Below are positions 33,972 through 45,696 of a stretch of 64,000 nucleotides of DNA, piece by piece; the stretch's first letter is position 1; each line of letters starts with the position of its first letter. The DNA is from Pogona vitticeps (taxonomy: Eukaryota; Chordata; Lepidosauria; Squamata; Agamidae): the NCBI RefSeq assembly GCF_051106095.1, contig NC_135785.1, positions 103,912,501-103,976,500 on the forward strand. The letters run 5' to 3'. Under the pieces are notes generated by a model that saw only the letters and a program-made list of their open reading frames with translations, did not search any database and had not been told where the DNA came from. The position numbers and the translations under genes were made by a program.

Positions 33972-34550
33972 TAATTCCAACACAGGGCAGTCATGAAGGC
34001 TAGAAGTTTGCTTTAAACAAAATGCAAGAAGTTTTTAAACCATGTCACTAGCAAGATGTTAACCAATTGGGCCTTTCCCCTCTCTTATTAAGGCAAAATT
34101 CAATACAAAGACTTTTGTTTAGCAGCAACTATGTGCTAATTACAGAACCCATCATTTGTCAGTTTTGTCTGAATTTTTGTTTTGCTTGGCTTTGTTTTGC
34201 TTTTTAAATAGCAACTCCAAAGCATCATAAGTACAGATGGCAAGTGCTGTTACTTCATCTAAATTTTGTGATAAGAAATATTGTGAGAATGGAAGGACAG
34301 CTGGCTGGTTGTTAGCAACAAGATTAAAACAGCACAATTGTAATTTTATTCTATTGAGTGATGCTACCCAGACTATTGGAAGACAGACATACTGGGAAAA
34401 TGGATACCTGGCTGATAGCAAACATATTAAACCAGCACAAGAGTCATAATTACATCACACTGATTAATGGTGCACTGAGTGATCTTTACATCACACTAAA
34501 GAATATTAATTTGAAATGTTAATTCAACATTATATGCAAAAGATGAAGAC

Positions 34551-34930
34551 TAGAGATGGGCACGAACTTTGGTTCAGAGGTTTGTGCCAGTTTCTACGCA
34601 CGGCACCACATGTTCCCTTCTCCTACCTCTCCAGCTGGATTCCCCACTCGCCAGCTGATGCGCAATCATCTCCTCCTCCTCCTTGCCTGGTTGACCAGTC
34701 TTTGGCAGGAGCACAGGTTTCCCAAGCCCACCTCCTTGTCTGATGACCCACTCAGACAAGGGGGCAGGACAGGTAAACCCATGCTTCTGCAAGGGACTGA
34801 TTGAACAGCCAAAGAGGGGAGGAACACACTTCAACTGGTAAGGGGGGCATTGACCAGGGAGGTGAAGGAAAGGGACACCTGGCACCTGTGGTGCTGTATG
34901 TACAAAGCAGCACAAATCTCCAAATTGAGA
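34551..34930. repeat. GC-richer interspersed repeat, possible DNA transposon relic
   Basis: It starts CTAGAGATGGGCACGAAC, a terminus I associate with squamate DNA transposons, and continues GC-rich (CCTGGTTGACCAG and similar) in an AT-rich setting. I cannot identify a matching right terminus, so it may be truncated. The open frames across it have no known domain. Confidence 0.35.
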
Positions 34931-35912
34931 TACATGCCTAATGGGGACTCTAAAGCCTAGTGGTTAAACTATTTCTATCACCCTGCAGGCTAAACCTTGA
35001 CACCAATGGAAGCGGAACATCTCTGATAAGAGTGGAAGAGATCCGTAGACACGATGACCACTTTCTTCTTTAAAAGTACAACGATTTTGACTCCTGGACT
35101 TTGTATAAAAATGTTTTAAGGCAGTCTGTTTCCCAACTTATCTTTTTGAAGGCTTTAACTCAGCCGTTCTCAAATGAAGTAAAGATCATCTGAGGGATGC
35201 AAACTATAGAAATCTATCCCATCGAACACTGATATTTAAATGCTCACTGTGATACTGGCTGGTAGATTCCAGTATGTTATAGCAAAGCAACATGGCTTCA
35301 TGAAACTCTGCTGTAGGCATGAGAAGATAACTTAAGGATGGTTACAAATTTGACTTCATTTAATGCTAAAAATGTCTGACCCTGTCAACATCTCACTTGA
35401 TGCTGAAAAAAGTATTTGATAAAGTTAACTGGCAGTTTGCAGTTTTGAAAGAATTTGACTTTTCATTGGAATTTTTGAAATGTACTTGAATATTTTATCT
35501 CTCTCCTAAGTAGAAAGTGATTACAAATGGAATATTCTCAATGTCTGCTTGTTTGTTTGTTTAGAGAGTGGTATGTGGCACAGATGTCTTTTATCTTGTC
35601 AAATATTCAATTTATGTTTGGAAAAATTTAACATGTGCAGTAAGATGAGATTCAACAATTTCAGAATTTGTAAATGCAAACATGAATGTGTTACAGTACA
35701 AATATATGCTGAAATTTTTTTGTTCATCAGAAAATCTGAATATTGTATACTAGAACTTCCTCCCTCCCTCCCCTTAAAGAGAAAGAAGGGACAAATAGGG
35801 TTGCTTGAGGTGTGATATGGTCCATTTTTGCATGCGGATGCAAGGATTGCCCCAAATGGCATAGTGACCCTGTTTTGTCTAGAAAAAATTGGCTGTCAAG
35901 TCACACTCTTAG

Positions 35913-35918
<6 letters not shown>

Positions 35919-35962
<44 letters not shown>
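35919..35962. repeat. (CA)n microsatellite
   Basis: About 22 uninterrupted CA units. Confidence 0.97.
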
Positions 35963-35966
<4 letters not shown>

Positions 35967-36233
35967 ACTTGAGGATGGAAAGGAGTCCCTCTAAAGTGTA
36001 CGACAGATGGCCATCAAGAGCAGCCAGTGTCCCTTCTCTATGTTAAAATAACTGCTTGTTCAACCTTTGTGCTTTCACCCATGCTTGCCATGATATAAGA
36101 GGGCCTGGTAGAAATACTCTGAGAAGCAGGATTTAAGACATAATGACCAGTGAAAAAAATTTATCTTTCTTTCTTAGATGTTGTCAAATCTCACAAAACA
36201 TGACGGTGAAGATGGAAGGGCATACTTATTTCA

Positions 36234-36239
36234 TTTATT
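36234..36239 (-). terminator. Candidate C10orf53 poly(A) signal AATAAA
   Basis: The canonical hexamer on the minus strand lies about 40 bases after the TGA, which would give a very short 3' UTR. The sequence further down this strand is not strongly GU-rich, so usage is uncertain. Confidence 0.4.
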
Positions 36240-36277
36240 GTATATCTGGGTAAAAAAAATAGCATCTGAGTCTTTAT

Positions 36278-36342
36278 TCAGTAAGCATTTAAGACTGCTA
36301 TTCTTGCTGCTTGGCAGAGCGGGTCCAATACACCTTCACCTC
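36278..36342 (-). CDS. C10orf53: C10orf53 last coding exon with stop
   Basis: 65 bp after acceptor TTCTCTCAAAG. It encodes GEGVLDPLCQAARIAVLNAY and a TGA stop (36280-36278). The ending ARIAVLNAY is identical to the human protein as I remember it. Confidence 0.94.
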
Positions 36343-39300
36343 CTTTGAGAGAAAGAGAACATTTAGAAAACAAATGGGACTTGTGGCAAACTGTGGATTT
36401 CCACCCCCATTTTCTCATTTCTTAAAAATAAGAGCATTCCTCAACATATGAATAGATCCATAGTGAACCCAATTGAGAGCAGACCGTTTTGTTGGCTGTG
36501 AGATAGACGTGGTGACATCTCTTCCACTCTGTGTACAGAAGCCAGCTGGACCAGCTGGTGGGCCTTATTTGACCACTGACGAGGAGACAGTGTTTCCTGC
36601 AAACCACTGAGAGGAGAATGGGTTGTGTGGAACACCTAACATTGCCCTTCAAGAGAGGAGGATGGCAAGCAACCCCCATAATTATATAGGGGGGCTGCTA
36701 TGGCTGTCTCCCAGCATCTGCTGCCTGAAGTGATTGCCTTGGTTTGCCTAATGGGAGGGGAACACACCTATGACTCCATTTGTTCTTACCAAAATCCAGG
36801 TCATTGATGTTGCACTGAAATACCGTCTCTCCATTCACTATGAGCTGCACTTCATTCCAGTATGGTATTTGTTCAAGAATTATTCTGTGTCCGTCTGCTT
36901 TCAGCACAGCTATGGAAAAAAGACAGGTATACTCTGAAAGTGTTAATGTTGAGGATCAAACAATAGCCCAAATGAGGCAGTCGCCTTGGGTGGCAGGGTG
37001 CAAGGAGTGAGAAATTCATGGCTTCTCTCCTCTCATCACTTTAGTAAAGGCAATTCAAAGGGTGATTAAGAAGGCCCAAAACATCATTGGCTGTTCATTG
37101 CTCTCTTTGAAAGAATTGTATCAGAACAGATGTAAGAGGAAGATATCTAACATGCTGAAAGACTCCTCTCATCCGGGACATCAGCTCTTTAAACTATTAC
37201 CATCGAGAAGGAGATTAGGGCATTGAAAGCAAGGACAAGTAGATTCAAGAACAGCTTCTACCCAAGTGCAGTATTGAGTTTAAATGCGGGGTCATAAGTT
37301 TTTGGTGGAATTTTAATTGCTGGGAGAAACGGGGTATCTATATTTGTATGGTGAGTGTTGTGTATATTTTAACTTTTTTTTGTAGTGGTGTTGTCCAGTT
37401 TTACCTTGGGGAAGAGCACCTCATTTCATTGCACCCACTTGTGAGTGCAATGACAAATAAATTTCTTGTGTCTTCTTATGTCTTATGGTAAGAGCCCCTC
37501 TTTAGCTTGAGGTGGGGGGGACCCAACAGCCTAAAAATTATTCTGGCTAGATGAAGTTGCATGATCTGAAGCTAAGTTAAAGTATGAAGATGGCAACTAC
37601 AGGTCTGAAGAAGTCGCCTGAAGTGTGCTGGTATCAATTCTGACCTCTTGGGATGCAAATCCATTGTCTTTCTCTCTAGAGACAAAGGACAGCCAGTCAC
37701 TCAGGGTGCTCACCATGATCTTTCTGTTGCCTTGCTTTCTTTTCCATGTTTCTGAGCCCCTTCAGATTTGCTCTGCACAGAGAAATTTAGCAGGGGGAGG
37801 TATGAGCGTAGAAACTGGTCAATAGGATCTGAATACGAGGATGCCTCACCTCCAGACCTTTGAGCTAGCCAACTCATATCAGAGGCTACCTGTGTATCTA
37901 GTGTCTAGAATAAGAGCCTATAAATCGTTTTTATGGTTTAAGGTTATTCTTAAAGACCTAGAAATAGGGTCAGTTAGGCATGTTCATGGGCTTGCATATT
38001 GTTATTAATCAATATAATAATGTGCCATCAAGTCAAGTGTAACTTACAGCTGGCAGTCTTCATTTCTTGTCTGTTCTGAATCTATGTATCTTTGGAAAAG
38101 GTCTTGTTTCTTATGATTTAACATTTGTGAGTGCTTTGAAGTGCTAGCATGTATCCACTTTGTTTAAAGCAGCCTATGTTTCACTCCACTCAACTGTGCC
38201 TCCTTGTTTAATTGCTGAATTTTAATTTAAGTTCTCGAAGAGCTACAGGAAGTCTACCAGCAAGGTGCCCAGTTAATGAGGCTAGCCTCTCTTGAGTTCT
38301 TCTCCCCCCCCCCCCGCAAATGATTTGACAATTATGAAGGGACTCCATTGCCCGCTCTTTAATGCTCTCTGGAGAGGTTGAATGGGCAAGTGTGATTTGC
38401 AAAATGCAAATAGGAGGTGGTCTTCTCCTGGGCTGCCACATTGTTGAATTATACATAGTTTTTCCGCGTGGGTGGCTTGTGTTACAAACTAGGGGAGTGG
38501 GGGGGGAAGCATTTCCCCAAGGTGTGGGGTGACCCCTCTTTGCTTGGATTATGGGCCATCTTTGACTTCTCACCCATTTTCCCAAATGAATTTATAATCC
38601 AGTAGGAAAACAAAAGGAGCCCTCATGGTTATGGGCTAGCTCGGATTTATTATTTTTATTTATTTATGTTATTTATATGCCATTTCCCCCCTCATAAGGA
38701 TTTATGCGTTTGGCTGCAACACTGCATGAAGAGATAATAAGGCCATATATTCAATTTTAATACCAGTCTATTGTATACAACCTGGACTGTTGATTGGATG
38801 CAATTGTGGACTGGACAAAGGGTAGCCAGACTGAGATCCGGTCTGACCAAGCAAGAAATTACCAACACCTCCTTCCACACACTCATGTCTTCTGACCTGT
38901 TCTTACTGTTGGGATAAAATGGCAGAAGGATCTTTATATATATTCAAGCTAAAGTCACATGGTCTTTTCACCCTGCAGCTGCTACTCCTGATGCCACCTC
39001 AAGCTCCCTGCTGCCAGCATTACCACCAATTCCACCTTGTGACATCAAGTGGGTTTGACAGAGGAAGTGGAAGGGAGAATGGAAAGGAGGGGGAGGAGGA
39101 TGAGAGAGAAAGCAGCAAGAGGGGAAGGTGGAAGGGTGCAGGGAGAATTGCCTGGGGGAGCAGGAGGCGGGCAAGAGGGCAAGTGAGGTTGAGCCTTGTT
39201 GTGCAGTGGTTAAATGACAGCCAAAACTTATGACTCAGTTCAATCCCCAGAAACCAGCTTGAGGTTCACTCAACCTTCCATCCTTCCAAGATTGCTGGGG

Positions 39301-40039
39301 GTGGGGGTGGAATGTGTAGCTTGTATAATTAAATTGTAAACCACCTAGAGAGTGCTTTAAGCACTATGGGGAGGTATGCAAGCAGCACATTTTGCTTTTT
39401 GCTTTTCTTTGGCGAACAAGAGGGTGAGACCAGACTGGTGAAGGGATGAAGGGGCAAGAGCCAAGGGGGCAACCAGTGAGAGGGGTGACAGGAAGGGTGG
39501 AGGGTAACCTGGTGAGTGGCTGGGAGAGCATTGAGCAAATGGGGCAACCAAGTAAGTGAAGGGATGATTGGGTGGGCACCAGCTTTTTCAGCCAGCTTGG
39601 TGCTTTCCCTCCTCCCAATTCCCCTTATTTGGCAACAGGAATTTTAAAAAGTAGGTGAGGTGTTCCACATATATGGAACTGACTCCAATGAATTGATCCT
39701 ACACCCGCCCTGCCAAAATTGAACCCCTGGCAAGGGAGCAGAGAAACGTGCTCCCTGGCACAGTGCTCCACATGTTCACATATCTAGTGTATACACTAAA
39801 ATTTATGTTGTGTTTTTATTAAGAGAACCCAATAAAAAACCCAGTGGGTTTTTTTTTTGTCAGTGGGATTGAGCCCTTAATTCCAACCCCTCCCTCCATT
39901 TCTTTTCCTCAGCGTGGAGCTGATCTGGCCAGGCATGCTAGGTACCTTGCAAACCCTCCAGTCGGAAAGTCCTGTGTTCCACCATACCGCAGCTCTTGTA
40001 GGGCCCATATTTGATTGTCACCAGGGCATCCTTTGGCAT
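36278..40039 (-). CDS. C10orf53: C10orf53-like UPF0728 protein, complete, three exons
   Basis: Three minus-strand exons (40039-39946, 36909-36790, 36342-36278) with AG/GT borders join in phase to 279 bp: 92 residues plus TGA, about the usual family length. The protein starts MPKDALVTIKYGPYKSCGMV, then EHRTFRLEGLQ, then the middle block GHRIILEQIPYWNEVQLIVN with FQCNINDLDFG, and ends GVLDPLCQAARIAVLNAY. This matches UPF0728 (human MPKNAVVILRYGPYSA ... CEKARIAVLNAY, from memory). No catalytic motif, signal peptide or membrane segment is seen; the predicted protein is small and probably soluble. Its function is unknown to me. The ATG chosen is the first of the conserved block. The gene converges on OGDHL and is followed, in the opposite direction, by the CHAT 3' end, as in human. 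Confidence 0.93.
36343..36789 (-). other. C10orf53 second intron, nothing recognised
   Basis: 447 bp. No known repeat. Open frames here are not supported by any domain. Confidence 0.7.
36790..36909 (-). CDS. C10orf53: C10orf53 coding exon 2
   Basis: 120 bp between acceptor TTTCCATAG and donor GTAAGA. It encodes AVLKADGHRIILEQIPYWNE and VQLIVNGETVFQCNINDLDF and ends one base into a Gly codon. This is the most conserved part of the family. Confidence 0.95.
37070..37485 (+). mobile_element. Non-LTR LINE 3' end (Rex1/CR1/L2 group)
   Basis: Plus-strand translation resembles the end of an ORF2 protein: LKDSSHPGHQLFKLLPSRRR then TSRFKNSFYPSAVLSLN. This follows the DPSHPLHxLFxLLPSGRR ... RLKNSFFPQAVRLLN pattern found at the ORF2 C-terminus of CR1/Rex-like LINEs. 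A 3' UTR follows, ending CAATGACAAATAAATTTCTTG. It is 5'-truncated and inserted opposite to C10orf53. The exact clade is unsure. Confidence 0.65.
39190..39410 (+). mobile_element. tRNA-headed SINE with L2-type tail
   Basis: Head GTTGTGCAGTGGTTAAATG and box-B-like GTTCAATCCCC, body AACCTTCCATCCTTCCAAG, tail TTGTAAACCACCTAGAGAG with CTATGGGGAGGTATGCAAGC. I recognise this as a widespread squamate SINE mobilised by an L2-like LINE. Some internal loss and a G run are visible. Confidence 0.65.
39946..40039 (-). CDS. C10orf53: C10orf53 coding exon 1 with ATG
   Basis: 94 bp from ATG (40039-40037) to donor CAAG|GTACCT. It encodes MPKDALVTIKYGPYKSCGMV and EHRTFRLEGLQ, ending one base into an Ala codon. 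The KYGPY motif is shared by UPF0728 proteins. Confidence 0.93.
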
Positions 40040-40597
40040 TCCTGAGACCTCTAGCAAAGCCTTAAAAGGAAGTGGATGGTCAGCAGCCCCTGGAAAGCTT
40101 TGAAAGAGGAAGAGGGTGGACTTTGGCTAAGCTCTGCCTTTTTAAGTAAAGGAGGGCAGTTACAAGCACTCCAAATGTGCTTCAGGAGAAAACTGCCCAC
40201 CAGGCGATTACTGACTCTCCTGCTCAGGGCATACTATTGTGTCAGTTGCATCATCCACAGTAACCATGGTGAAGCATGTAAGTTCATTCTCTTGGTCATT
40301 TGATGTCACAGAGGAAAGCTGCTGATACTCAACTCTGTGGTGGTTAATTTTGAGAGAGAGAGAGAAAGGAGCATGTGCTGTGGCGAGGGTGTGGTTTAAT
40401 GGACTTTTTAGGCTCTGTATATTTTTTATTTTAAGACAAAAACAATTACAACAACAAAATACAAATAATAGTGCTGTTTAAGACTACATTCTAACGTGAA
40501 CCCCATACCCACAGGACCCCATTGAACAATTTTTATTGCAGATTTCCTTTCCAAAACTGTATATATTGTTGTTTAGAGGCTTTCCCCTTTCCTTTCA

Positions 40598-41440
40598 CTA
40601 ATACAAATTCAAGAAATCTACCCCAAATAGTATAAAAATATTAGAATTCATTTCCCTTCTTTTCATCTTAAGTTCAGTAGTCAATTTATCATTTAATGCA
40701 ATGTCCCATACTTCACTATAAAAGGTAAAAGTAAAAGTTCCCCTTGACAATTTTTGTCCAGTCGTGTTCGACTGTAGGGGGCGGTGCTCATCCCCATTTC
40801 CAAGCCATAGAGCCAGCGTTTTGTCCGAAGACAATCTTCCAGGGTCACATGGCCAGTGCGACTTAGACACGGAACGCTGTTACCTTCCCACCGAGGTGGT
40901 CCCTATTTATCTACTCGCATTTGCATGCTTTCGAACCGCTAGGTTGGCGGGAGCTGGGACAAGCGATGGGCGCTCACTCCGTCGCGTGGATTTGATCTTA
41001 CGACTGCTTGGTCTTCTGACCCTGCAGCAAAGGCTTCTGCGGTTTAGCCTGCAGCGCCACCACATCCCTTCATACTTCACTATACCAATCTTCTAATTTA
41101 ATATCATTTTTTTTGTCTTTCCAAAATCTAGCTATTAATATTCTAGCACTTGTCTTAAATTGTTGGTCAATTCCTTCGAGTAATAATCCAAATCTACATT
41201 GTCAAAAATTGACAATAAACCAATTTTAGCATTAAATTCGATACCTTTTCCAAATATATCACATATTTCCTTAAAAATTAATTTCAAAAATTTCTCAACC
41301 TTTTTGCAATCCCACCACATATGATAATATGTACCAATTTCCTCATCACATTTCCAACAAGCTTTGGGGTATGCTGAATTTATTATATTCAATTTTACAG
41401 GAGTCAAATACCATCTTAAACAGATTTTTTTTAAAAAAAA
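40598..41440 (-). mobile_element. L1 LINE 3' end (ORF2 C-terminus), split by a SINE
   Basis: On the minus strand the sequence reads ICLRWYLTPVKLN, CWKCDEEIGTYYHMWWDCKK and VEKFLKLIFKEICDIF. This is the L1 ORF2 C-terminal region with the characteristic RWYLTPVKL and CWxC...GTxxHMWWxC motifs. After the SINE at 40721-41070 the ORF2 tail goes on with WDIALNDKLTTELKMKRREM. The copy is 5'-truncated near 41440 and interrupted, so inactive. Confidence 0.85.
40721..41070 (-). mobile_element. Sauria-type SINE, copy 3, inside the L1
   Basis: Reverse orientation: the plus strand begins with AAAGGTAAAAGTAAAAGTTC (tail) and ends at the head (AGCGCCACCACATCCCTT). Head, core and tail match the copies at 5844 and 8235. 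A perfect 14-bp target-site duplication, CATACTTCACTATA, flanks it (40707-40720 and 41071-41084) and lies in L1 sequence. Confidence 0.93.
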
Positions 41441-41475
41441 TTTTTCCTTTATTCTTATTCTTATTCTTTTTAGGC

Positions 41476-41582
41476 TCTGGAATATTCCAAAGACATCTGT
41501 GCAGGCACAGAAGGAACTCATTGGTATCAATTTACACCAATTGAATACCACTTGAAGAATCGCAGTTACAGGTAAGAAATCT
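41476..41582. repeat. Diverged DIRS-like terminal repeat fragment
   Basis: The stretch TGCAGGCACAGAAGG ... CTTGAAGAATCGCAGTTACA then GGTAAGAAATC has the same layout as the right end of the element at 15717-21452 (GCAGGCGCAGA ... CTCGAAGAACCATGGTTACA, GGTAAGTAACC). It looks like an old, partial terminal repeat of a related family. No internal region is seen, so it is a solo relic. Confidence 0.45.
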
Positions 41583-41639
41583 GCACATTTTTCATGCTCC
41601 TCCATGAAGACTGCCTGGTGTGATTTCCTAGTAGCCTTC

Positions 41640-41985
41640 ACTCTTGAGACAATTTTCCAGATTCCAGACTCCCTGCCTACCTTTAAGAGGTTGTTCAAGA
41701 CAGTGCTCTTTACAGAGGCTTTTAATGGCATCTTCACATGAACCTGCCTACTTTTCTGTGTGTCCAGTTGTGGGTTGATGTTCTTGGTTCATTTGCCTTA
41801 TGATACAGGATTTGATTTGATTTATTCTTGTATTTTCATTGTATTATCGTTGCTATTGTTTAATTTATTGTTGTACTGCTTTGGCCTTAATTGTTTGTTA
41901 ACCACCCAGAAGAATGCTTTGCAATTACTTGTGTGTTATAAAAATCTAATAAAAAATAATTGTATGCACTACAGGGCAATTCAAG
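41640..41985 (+). mobile_element. L2-like LINE 3' end
   Basis: DSLPTFKRLFKTVLFTEAFN is encoded at about 41669-41728, resembling the ORF2 end of CR1/L2 LINEs (xSLxSFRKxLKTxLFxxAF). An untranslated tail follows, with the family-like ending AACCACCCAGAAGAATGC and AATAAAAAATAATTG. It is 5'-truncated. Confidence 0.6.
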
Positions 41986-43689
41986 AAGCCCCCAGACACT
42001 CTTGGATCAGATCATATGCCACACAAGTCACTGAAGTTTGCTTTATTATGGATTAAAAATGCTTAAATGTGAAAAAAAATGCTTGATGCCAGTTTGCTGT
42101 AACAAAAGAAGGAAGCGCCAAAGTAGAAGAAGATTGACAGCGGAAGACTGAAGCCTCACTGAAAACCAAAACCTCCACTGAAAATTACAGTTGTTTTGAG
42201 AAAACTCGGATGGATCTCATGAGACTCTAAATATTCCCATCCACTCAACCAAGCAGCCATTTTGCATGCAAGTATGAAAAGAGAGGGTGCTGCATCTCTT
42301 TTAAGATGGACTGTGTTGGGAGATTTTCTTCCTTTTTTCCTTCAAGGTAGCAAACTGTGGGCGAGGAGCAGAATGTGTGGCTCCTGGGGAAGGAATGAAA
42401 GAAAGAGGCTGGTAGGAATTTTGCCTACACACTGAAGGGCTACTGCACTCCCAAAACAGATGGTGCTGTGCAGCACTCTCTAGTTCAAGGGGTAGCCTTT
42501 CATTTTCCTCCTTTGCAGTCCCTCTCAAAACTGGAAACATGAAAACATACGCACGGACCTAAGAGCAACCTGGTTCAGACCATCTCCAAACCATCTAAAT
42601 TGTACATCAATTATAGTTGGATACAGGCCCAATCAGATGTTACTTGTACATCCCTGCTTGTAACTAGTCCCAAGCTCTATAAAAGCACAGACCTCCCCCC
42701 AAATCACCGTTCCCTTTCAAGCTCTCCCCTCTATAATATACATGTGAATACTGGCTACTGAAAAAGCCAGATCCCATTGAATCTCAGAAGAGATGAAGCT
42801 CAAGCAGTTGTTTTGTTCAAAATAAAATAAATCCATACACATCTTCTGCCATATATATTTTTTATTGATTATAGATTTGTAATCACTGTATTTTGAATTC
42901 AGAATATCCTTTACAGATCACTTGGGTGTTGTCTACCAGAAGAGTTTATATATATTTTAAGCACAAAACATATAGTCAGGCTAGAAACAAAGAGGAGAAA
43001 AATACACCTTCAATTTGCCATAAATCTATACTATATTATAAAAATAAAATATCGCTAAAATATTAACTTTAAATATCATGTAGCACACAATATAAAAAGT
43101 AGGGATATATTGCCATTAAGTGTTATATCAGTAATTCTATCTCGGCAGCTTACCGGAATAAGTCCAGGAGCAAAGAGGTCTCATATATGCTACTATTATG
43201 AAAAGAATATTACTTTGTTTTATTTATGAACCCTGGTCAAATGAGACACGGCACTAAGACAAGACAGTGAGCATGTCTGATTCTTCCAGTATAGACAGCA
43301 GCTATCTGGACTGAGGTGGGAAGAGTAGGATCCTTTGCACACACCCCAGTAACATCCTCACCCCCCCCCCATGAATCCCTTGAAAACTTCGGGAAACACT
43401 CTCACAATCTCCATTAAAGTGCTTGATTTGGCTCATATTGCGTGTATGTGTTTATACATGTATACTGCATGAAACAGGAGTTCTTAACGTGAAACATTGC
43501 AGCTATTAAGTCAACAACCATGGATTATGCAGAGTGTTCTGGTATTTCCATTCTTTGCATTTCAGCTCTTGCTGGTTCACTCAACAAGCCATATAGTAAA
43601 CTAGATGGCTGGTTATATTTTTTCTCTTGCTCTCTCTCTGAGGAGTTCAGGGCAACATTCATGACTCTTCTCCCACCCTTTACACACAA

Positions 43690-43865
43690 ACACATGCTAC
43701 ACTTGGAACCACCACCACCACTTGAGGATAATTTAGCTCATGAATGAATGACTACCCTAACATCACCCAGTACAATTTCAGGATTTGAACTCAGGACCAT
43801 CCAACCCCAAGTCAAGCAATCTGTCTGCTACATGCCACCACTATCACCCTGGTGGCACCAGACCA
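43690..43865. repeat. Worn SINE-like fragment
   Basis: The order CATCACCCAGTACAATTTC, GGATTTGAACTCAGGACC and CTGTCTGCTACATGCCACC resembles the antisense head of a tRNA-derived SINE (box-B complement next to the head). It is too worn to assign to a family. The open frames across it are not genes. Confidence 0.35.
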
Positions 43866-45269
43866 GGTGGTACATTTCATGTGCCTGGATTCCTGTGACA
43901 CTGCGAAGGCAGCCTGAGGAAATGTATATCCAGTGGTGCTCTGCAGCTGTTGGGCTTGTAACAGGTGCTTATTTTTGCTGCCAAGGCCCAACTTTCCTTA
44001 GGTCAAAATGTTCAAGGCAAAATAAAATTCATTACAAATATTTCTTTAGCAATGAGGTGACCTCTCACTCCTAAATAAATATACTTCTGAATTCCATCTG
44101 TGCACGAACCCCCTCAAAGCTCCTGTTGTGCAAGGCCTATTCTGCAGTTGAGTAGCGGAACACTTGTGTAAATATGCTATTCAGGTTGCATAGATAGACA
44201 TGCTGTGGTTATATATCAAAGGTGCAGAATAACATTGCATTCTACTGCTCTAATACGACTAACTTTATATGGAGTTACCAAGTACTAATCACTCCCTGAA
44301 ATTCACATACACAGACATCGCGTCACAGAGTTATGACATGATGTGACATGATCACAGAAGAGTTCATAGATATATTTGTAGAAACCAACCACACAGCATG
44401 AATTAGCCACACAGAAAAGTGTGTTTTGTCCACGTTACAGACATAGAGTAGAGACACTATCTAGTTTCTATTCAACCAGAAACTAGTAGATTGTATTGGG
44501 TAGAGAACATGCACTTCACAAGTATTTCAACATCTCAATTTTAAAGTTTTTAGTGATGTGCTGTTTTACTGTCAAGCTGTGTTTCCATTTCTAGAGCTTA
44601 AATCACTGGATAGACCTGGTACGGCCTGTGCTGCTACATTAGCATTTAACCTGCAATGTGGCAAGGAGTCTTAAAAAAAAAAGAAAAGGCGGAGGTACAG
44701 CATTATACAAGGCAACATTTCCCTGGTGTTTAGTCGGTCAGCCACAAGAATGACGTGACAAACTTCAGCTATCGAGTACCTTGCAGGGAGCAAGGTAGAA
44801 AACGGCAATCATACATAGACATGTCCAAAGATACTGTAAGAAAGACCAGTTTCAAGAGGAGCAGCTCTTTAAACCAATCTTCTGCATCTTTAACGTGCTG
44901 CACCGTTCTTTGTTGTCTCAGAATACAGAGGGTTGTGTGCCTATGTCCAAGAGTATAATAGGACATTTATATTGACAGCAGGGGGTTATCAAGGGAACAT
45001 GGAAAGCACCCAGACCGTGACCACAGACCCATCAAGCTTAACATTCTCAATTACACTGAGGGACAGCAACTCACCAGGGTTTCAGGTGGGTTTCTTGCCC
45101 ATTCCTATTGGTGGAGATGCGAGGGATCAGGCCCAGAGTGTGTTTGGCAGGGGAAACATATGTTCTGTATTTGGGCTATGCATTTTAAGTGGTCTACATG
45201 CCATCTGATGCACAGCACCTCCCCTGCTGCCTCCCCCCAATTGAAATTAGATGTAGTAACAGGTTAGGA

Positions 45270-45696
45270 CAGCGATGGTGAACCTATGGCATGCGTGCCA
45301 CAGCTGGCATCCAGAGCCCTCTCTGTGGGCACGCGAGCCATGCCGATACCACCACCCATGCTGGCCCGGGGAGGGGCAGGGTGGCACTCGCTGTCGGGCT
45401 CAGATCGAGCTCACTGCACTTCTTCACCCCCACGAGTGGTGCTGGAGGAGGCGATCGGGTGGCGGCAGCAGGAGGAGGACGCAAAGAAGGAACTGCACTC
45501 AGCTGCCCCTCGCAGCTGCCCATTGACTGTGCCTCCAGCACCGCAGGAGAACGGGCAAGTGGGGCAGAGCACAGCCCAGGAAGCCCAGGTGAGTGTCCTG
45601 CCTATATTTGGGGAGGGGGAAAAGGCACCCCTTGGCTGCCCTCCGGAGGATGCCCAGTGATTCGGGCACTTGGCCTCAAAAGGTTTGCCATCACTG
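45270..45696. mobile_element. Non-autonomous hAT element, 427 bp, GC-rich
   Basis: The ends are CAGCGATGGTGAACC and GGTTTGCCATCACTG (inverted copies), with a perfect 8-bp duplication, GGTTAGGA, on each side (45262-45269 and 45697-45704). The inside is GC-rich with GGCATGCGTGCCACAGC near the left end and GGCACTTGG-type sequence near the right. Long open frames on both strands (for example 45291-45839) reflect GC content, cross the element border and show no transposase motif. Confidence 0.92.

Larger units (their letters stand above)
31130..36233. other. Intergenic DNA between OGDHL and C10orf53, second part
   Basis: No exon recognised. Contents: a TTTA tetranucleotide run at about 32840-32866, a 400-bp repeat with CTGAAATCCTG ends (33571-33971), a GGGCACGAAC-type repeat at 34551-34930 and a CA microsatellite at 35919-35962. 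The remainder, including 31130-32840 and 34930-35900, shows nothing I can name. Confidence 0.6.
36910..39945 (-). other. C10orf53 first intron
   Basis: 3.0 kb. It contains a LINE 3' end (37070-37485, plus sense), a short TGTGCCATCAAGTC fragment at about 38020-38110, and a tRNA-headed SINE (39190-39410). The stretch 38110-39190 holds nothing recognisable except C runs and purine-rich DNA at 39060-39180. Confidence 0.75.

Noticed and set aside
41135-41737. A 200-codon minus-strand open frame that could look like a novel gene
   Set aside because: Its C-terminal half is the L1 ORF2 end (RWYLTPVKL, CWKCDEE...HMWW) and its first half runs through unrelated repeat DNA.
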